A stretch of 14,629 nt of DNA from UBA7236 sp043727235. GTDB lineage: Bacteria > Bacteroidota > Bacteroidia > Chitinophagales > BACL12. The notes under the pieces were generated by a model. The model searched no databases and was not told the origin of the DNA. It worked only from the letters and a program-made list of their open reading frames with translations. The position numbers and the translations under genes were made by a program. The stretch spans positions 1 to 14,629 of the forward strand of contig JAYSYX010000061.1 in the NCBI GenBank assembly GCA_043727235.1. Direction: 5' to 3'. Shown here one piece after another: positions 14,036 through 14,629 of this stretch; positions within the stretch are counted from its first letter, which is position 1; every line of letters begins with the position of its first letter.

Positions 14036-14629
14036 TCAGATCATATCGATTTTTTGAATCAGCGAGTCATAGTCAATTTTTGTATTATGCCTTTTATCCA
14101 TGGGAATATTCGACATAAAAAGTAATTTAAATTCGGAATAAATACTTTTTTTTATTTCATCAGCAATTTTTTCTTCCAACCCCTCGATATCCGGTTGAAT
14201 TATTAGAAATGGTTGACCATTTAAAAGTACTAATGTTCCGATATAAATTCCGGTAATGAATCTAAGATGTTGTTCAATTAAAAACGGGTAATAAAATTTG
14301 TTTTCCCAATATATGATCTGTTTACATCTACCCATTAAAAACAATTCTTTGTTCTCATTTAACCAACCCGCATCACCCGTTCTGTGCCATATTGTATTAT
14401 CAATGCTGATCTTATTCAAACGAAATGCATCATCACTGTTAAAATATGATGTAAGTACGTGTTTCCCCGAAACTATTATCTCTCCCACTTCACCCGACAG
14501 CAATGGAACAAAGTTATTTATTTCACCATCTACTATAGGAATAATTTTTACATCAGCTGAATTATCAATTTTACCGACAAATAATCCCTTTTGCGCTGCA
14601 ATTTTACCACTTGTTTCCAGAAAATTCGA
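14036..14629 (-). CDS. AMP-forming ligase, C-terminal part, OleC-like (truncated by window edge)
   Basis: The frame is open from the stop at 14036 to the right edge, giving 197 residues of a longer protein. It is the C-terminal part of an adenylate-forming enzyme. GEVGEIIVSG corresponds to the A6 region, WHRTGDAGWLNENKELFLMG matches A7 (TGD) and GRCKQIIYWENKFYYPFLIE matches A8. The end, PMDKRHNTKIDYDSL, holds the A10 lysine in the setting D-x-RHN-x-KI. That DxRHNxKI ending and the WHRxGDxG form match what I recall of OleC-type beta-lactone synthetases and close fatty-acyl ligase relatives rather than ordinary acetyl- or acyl-CoA synthetases. Adenylating activity is well supported; OleC function is an inference and would need oleA/B/D-type neighbours, which would lie beyond the right edge. 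The gene is convergent with the receptor gene, with only 8 bases between stop codons and no terminator between them. Confidence 0.85.
   Translation of the reverse strand, partial: SNFLETSGKIAAQKGLFVGKIDNSADVKIIPIVDGEINNFVPLLSGEVGEIIVSGKHVLTSYFNSDDAFRLNKISIDNTIWHRTGDAGWLNENKELFLMGRCKQIIYWENKFYYPFLIEQHLRFITGIYIGTLVLLNGQPFLIIQPDIEGLEEKIADEIKKSIYSEFKLLFMSNIPMDKRHNTKIDYDSLIQKIDMI

Overview
The window looks like chromosomal DNA from a member of the Bacteroidota, probably an environmental Chitinophagales, Saprospiria or Sphingobacteriia-type lineage. The evidence is AT-rich DNA, a SusC/RagA-type receptor with a CarboxypepD_reg-like domain, PorT-like and DUF2911 proteins, no Shine-Dalgarno-like sites, and several exact matches to the Bacteroidota -7 promoter element TAnnTTTG just before genes. 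There are no tRNA or rRNA genes, no transposase, phage genes or CRISPR array. Both ends of the window cut through a gene.

Left part, all on the minus strand. The 5' part of a SusC/RagA receptor (1-1089, running off the left edge) is preceded by mltG, an endolytic peptidoglycan transglycosylase (1198-2244). A noncoding stretch of about 460 bases follows, holding a degenerate 59-bp tandem repeat with a 117-bp higher-order unit, an inverted terminal copy and a palindromic insert. Next come two small secreted paralogues (2708-3043 and 3289-3633), each preceded by the same TGTAAC-containing motif, which resembles an ECF-sigma promoter. A two-gene surface-polysaccharide operon follows: a Wzy/WaaL-type O-antigen ligase/polymerase (3750-4967) and, upstream of it, a polyprenyl-phosphate sugar-1-phosphate transferase (4978-6399). 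Both genes seem to start with TTG. A GC-rich repeat element (about 6450-6566) separates them from a membrane-anchored peroxiredoxin-like protein (6590-7534).

Right part, mostly on the plus strand. Divergent from the redox protein is a secreted DUF2911 protein (7608-8459) that ends in a terminator built from tandem heptamers. Then come a DUF2071 protein (8538-9251), a small outer-membrane beta-barrel protein (9498-10223), a lipoprotein formylglycine-generating enzyme with intact catalytic cysteines (10433-11551) and an orphan TonB-dependent receptor (11643-14027). The last gene is a convergent, partial AMP-forming ligase (14036 to the right edge) whose C-terminus resembles OleC beta-lactone synthetase.

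Most of the genes concern the cell envelope: nutrient uptake receptors, peptidoglycan processing, polysaccharide assembly and sulfatase maturation. They look like a neighbourhood of small independent transcription units rather than one pathway. I see no clear undescribed multi-gene system. The most unusual signals are noncoding: the two repeat families, the shared motif before the secreted paralogues, and a promoter so close to the formylglycine-generating enzyme start that its mRNA may be leaderless.
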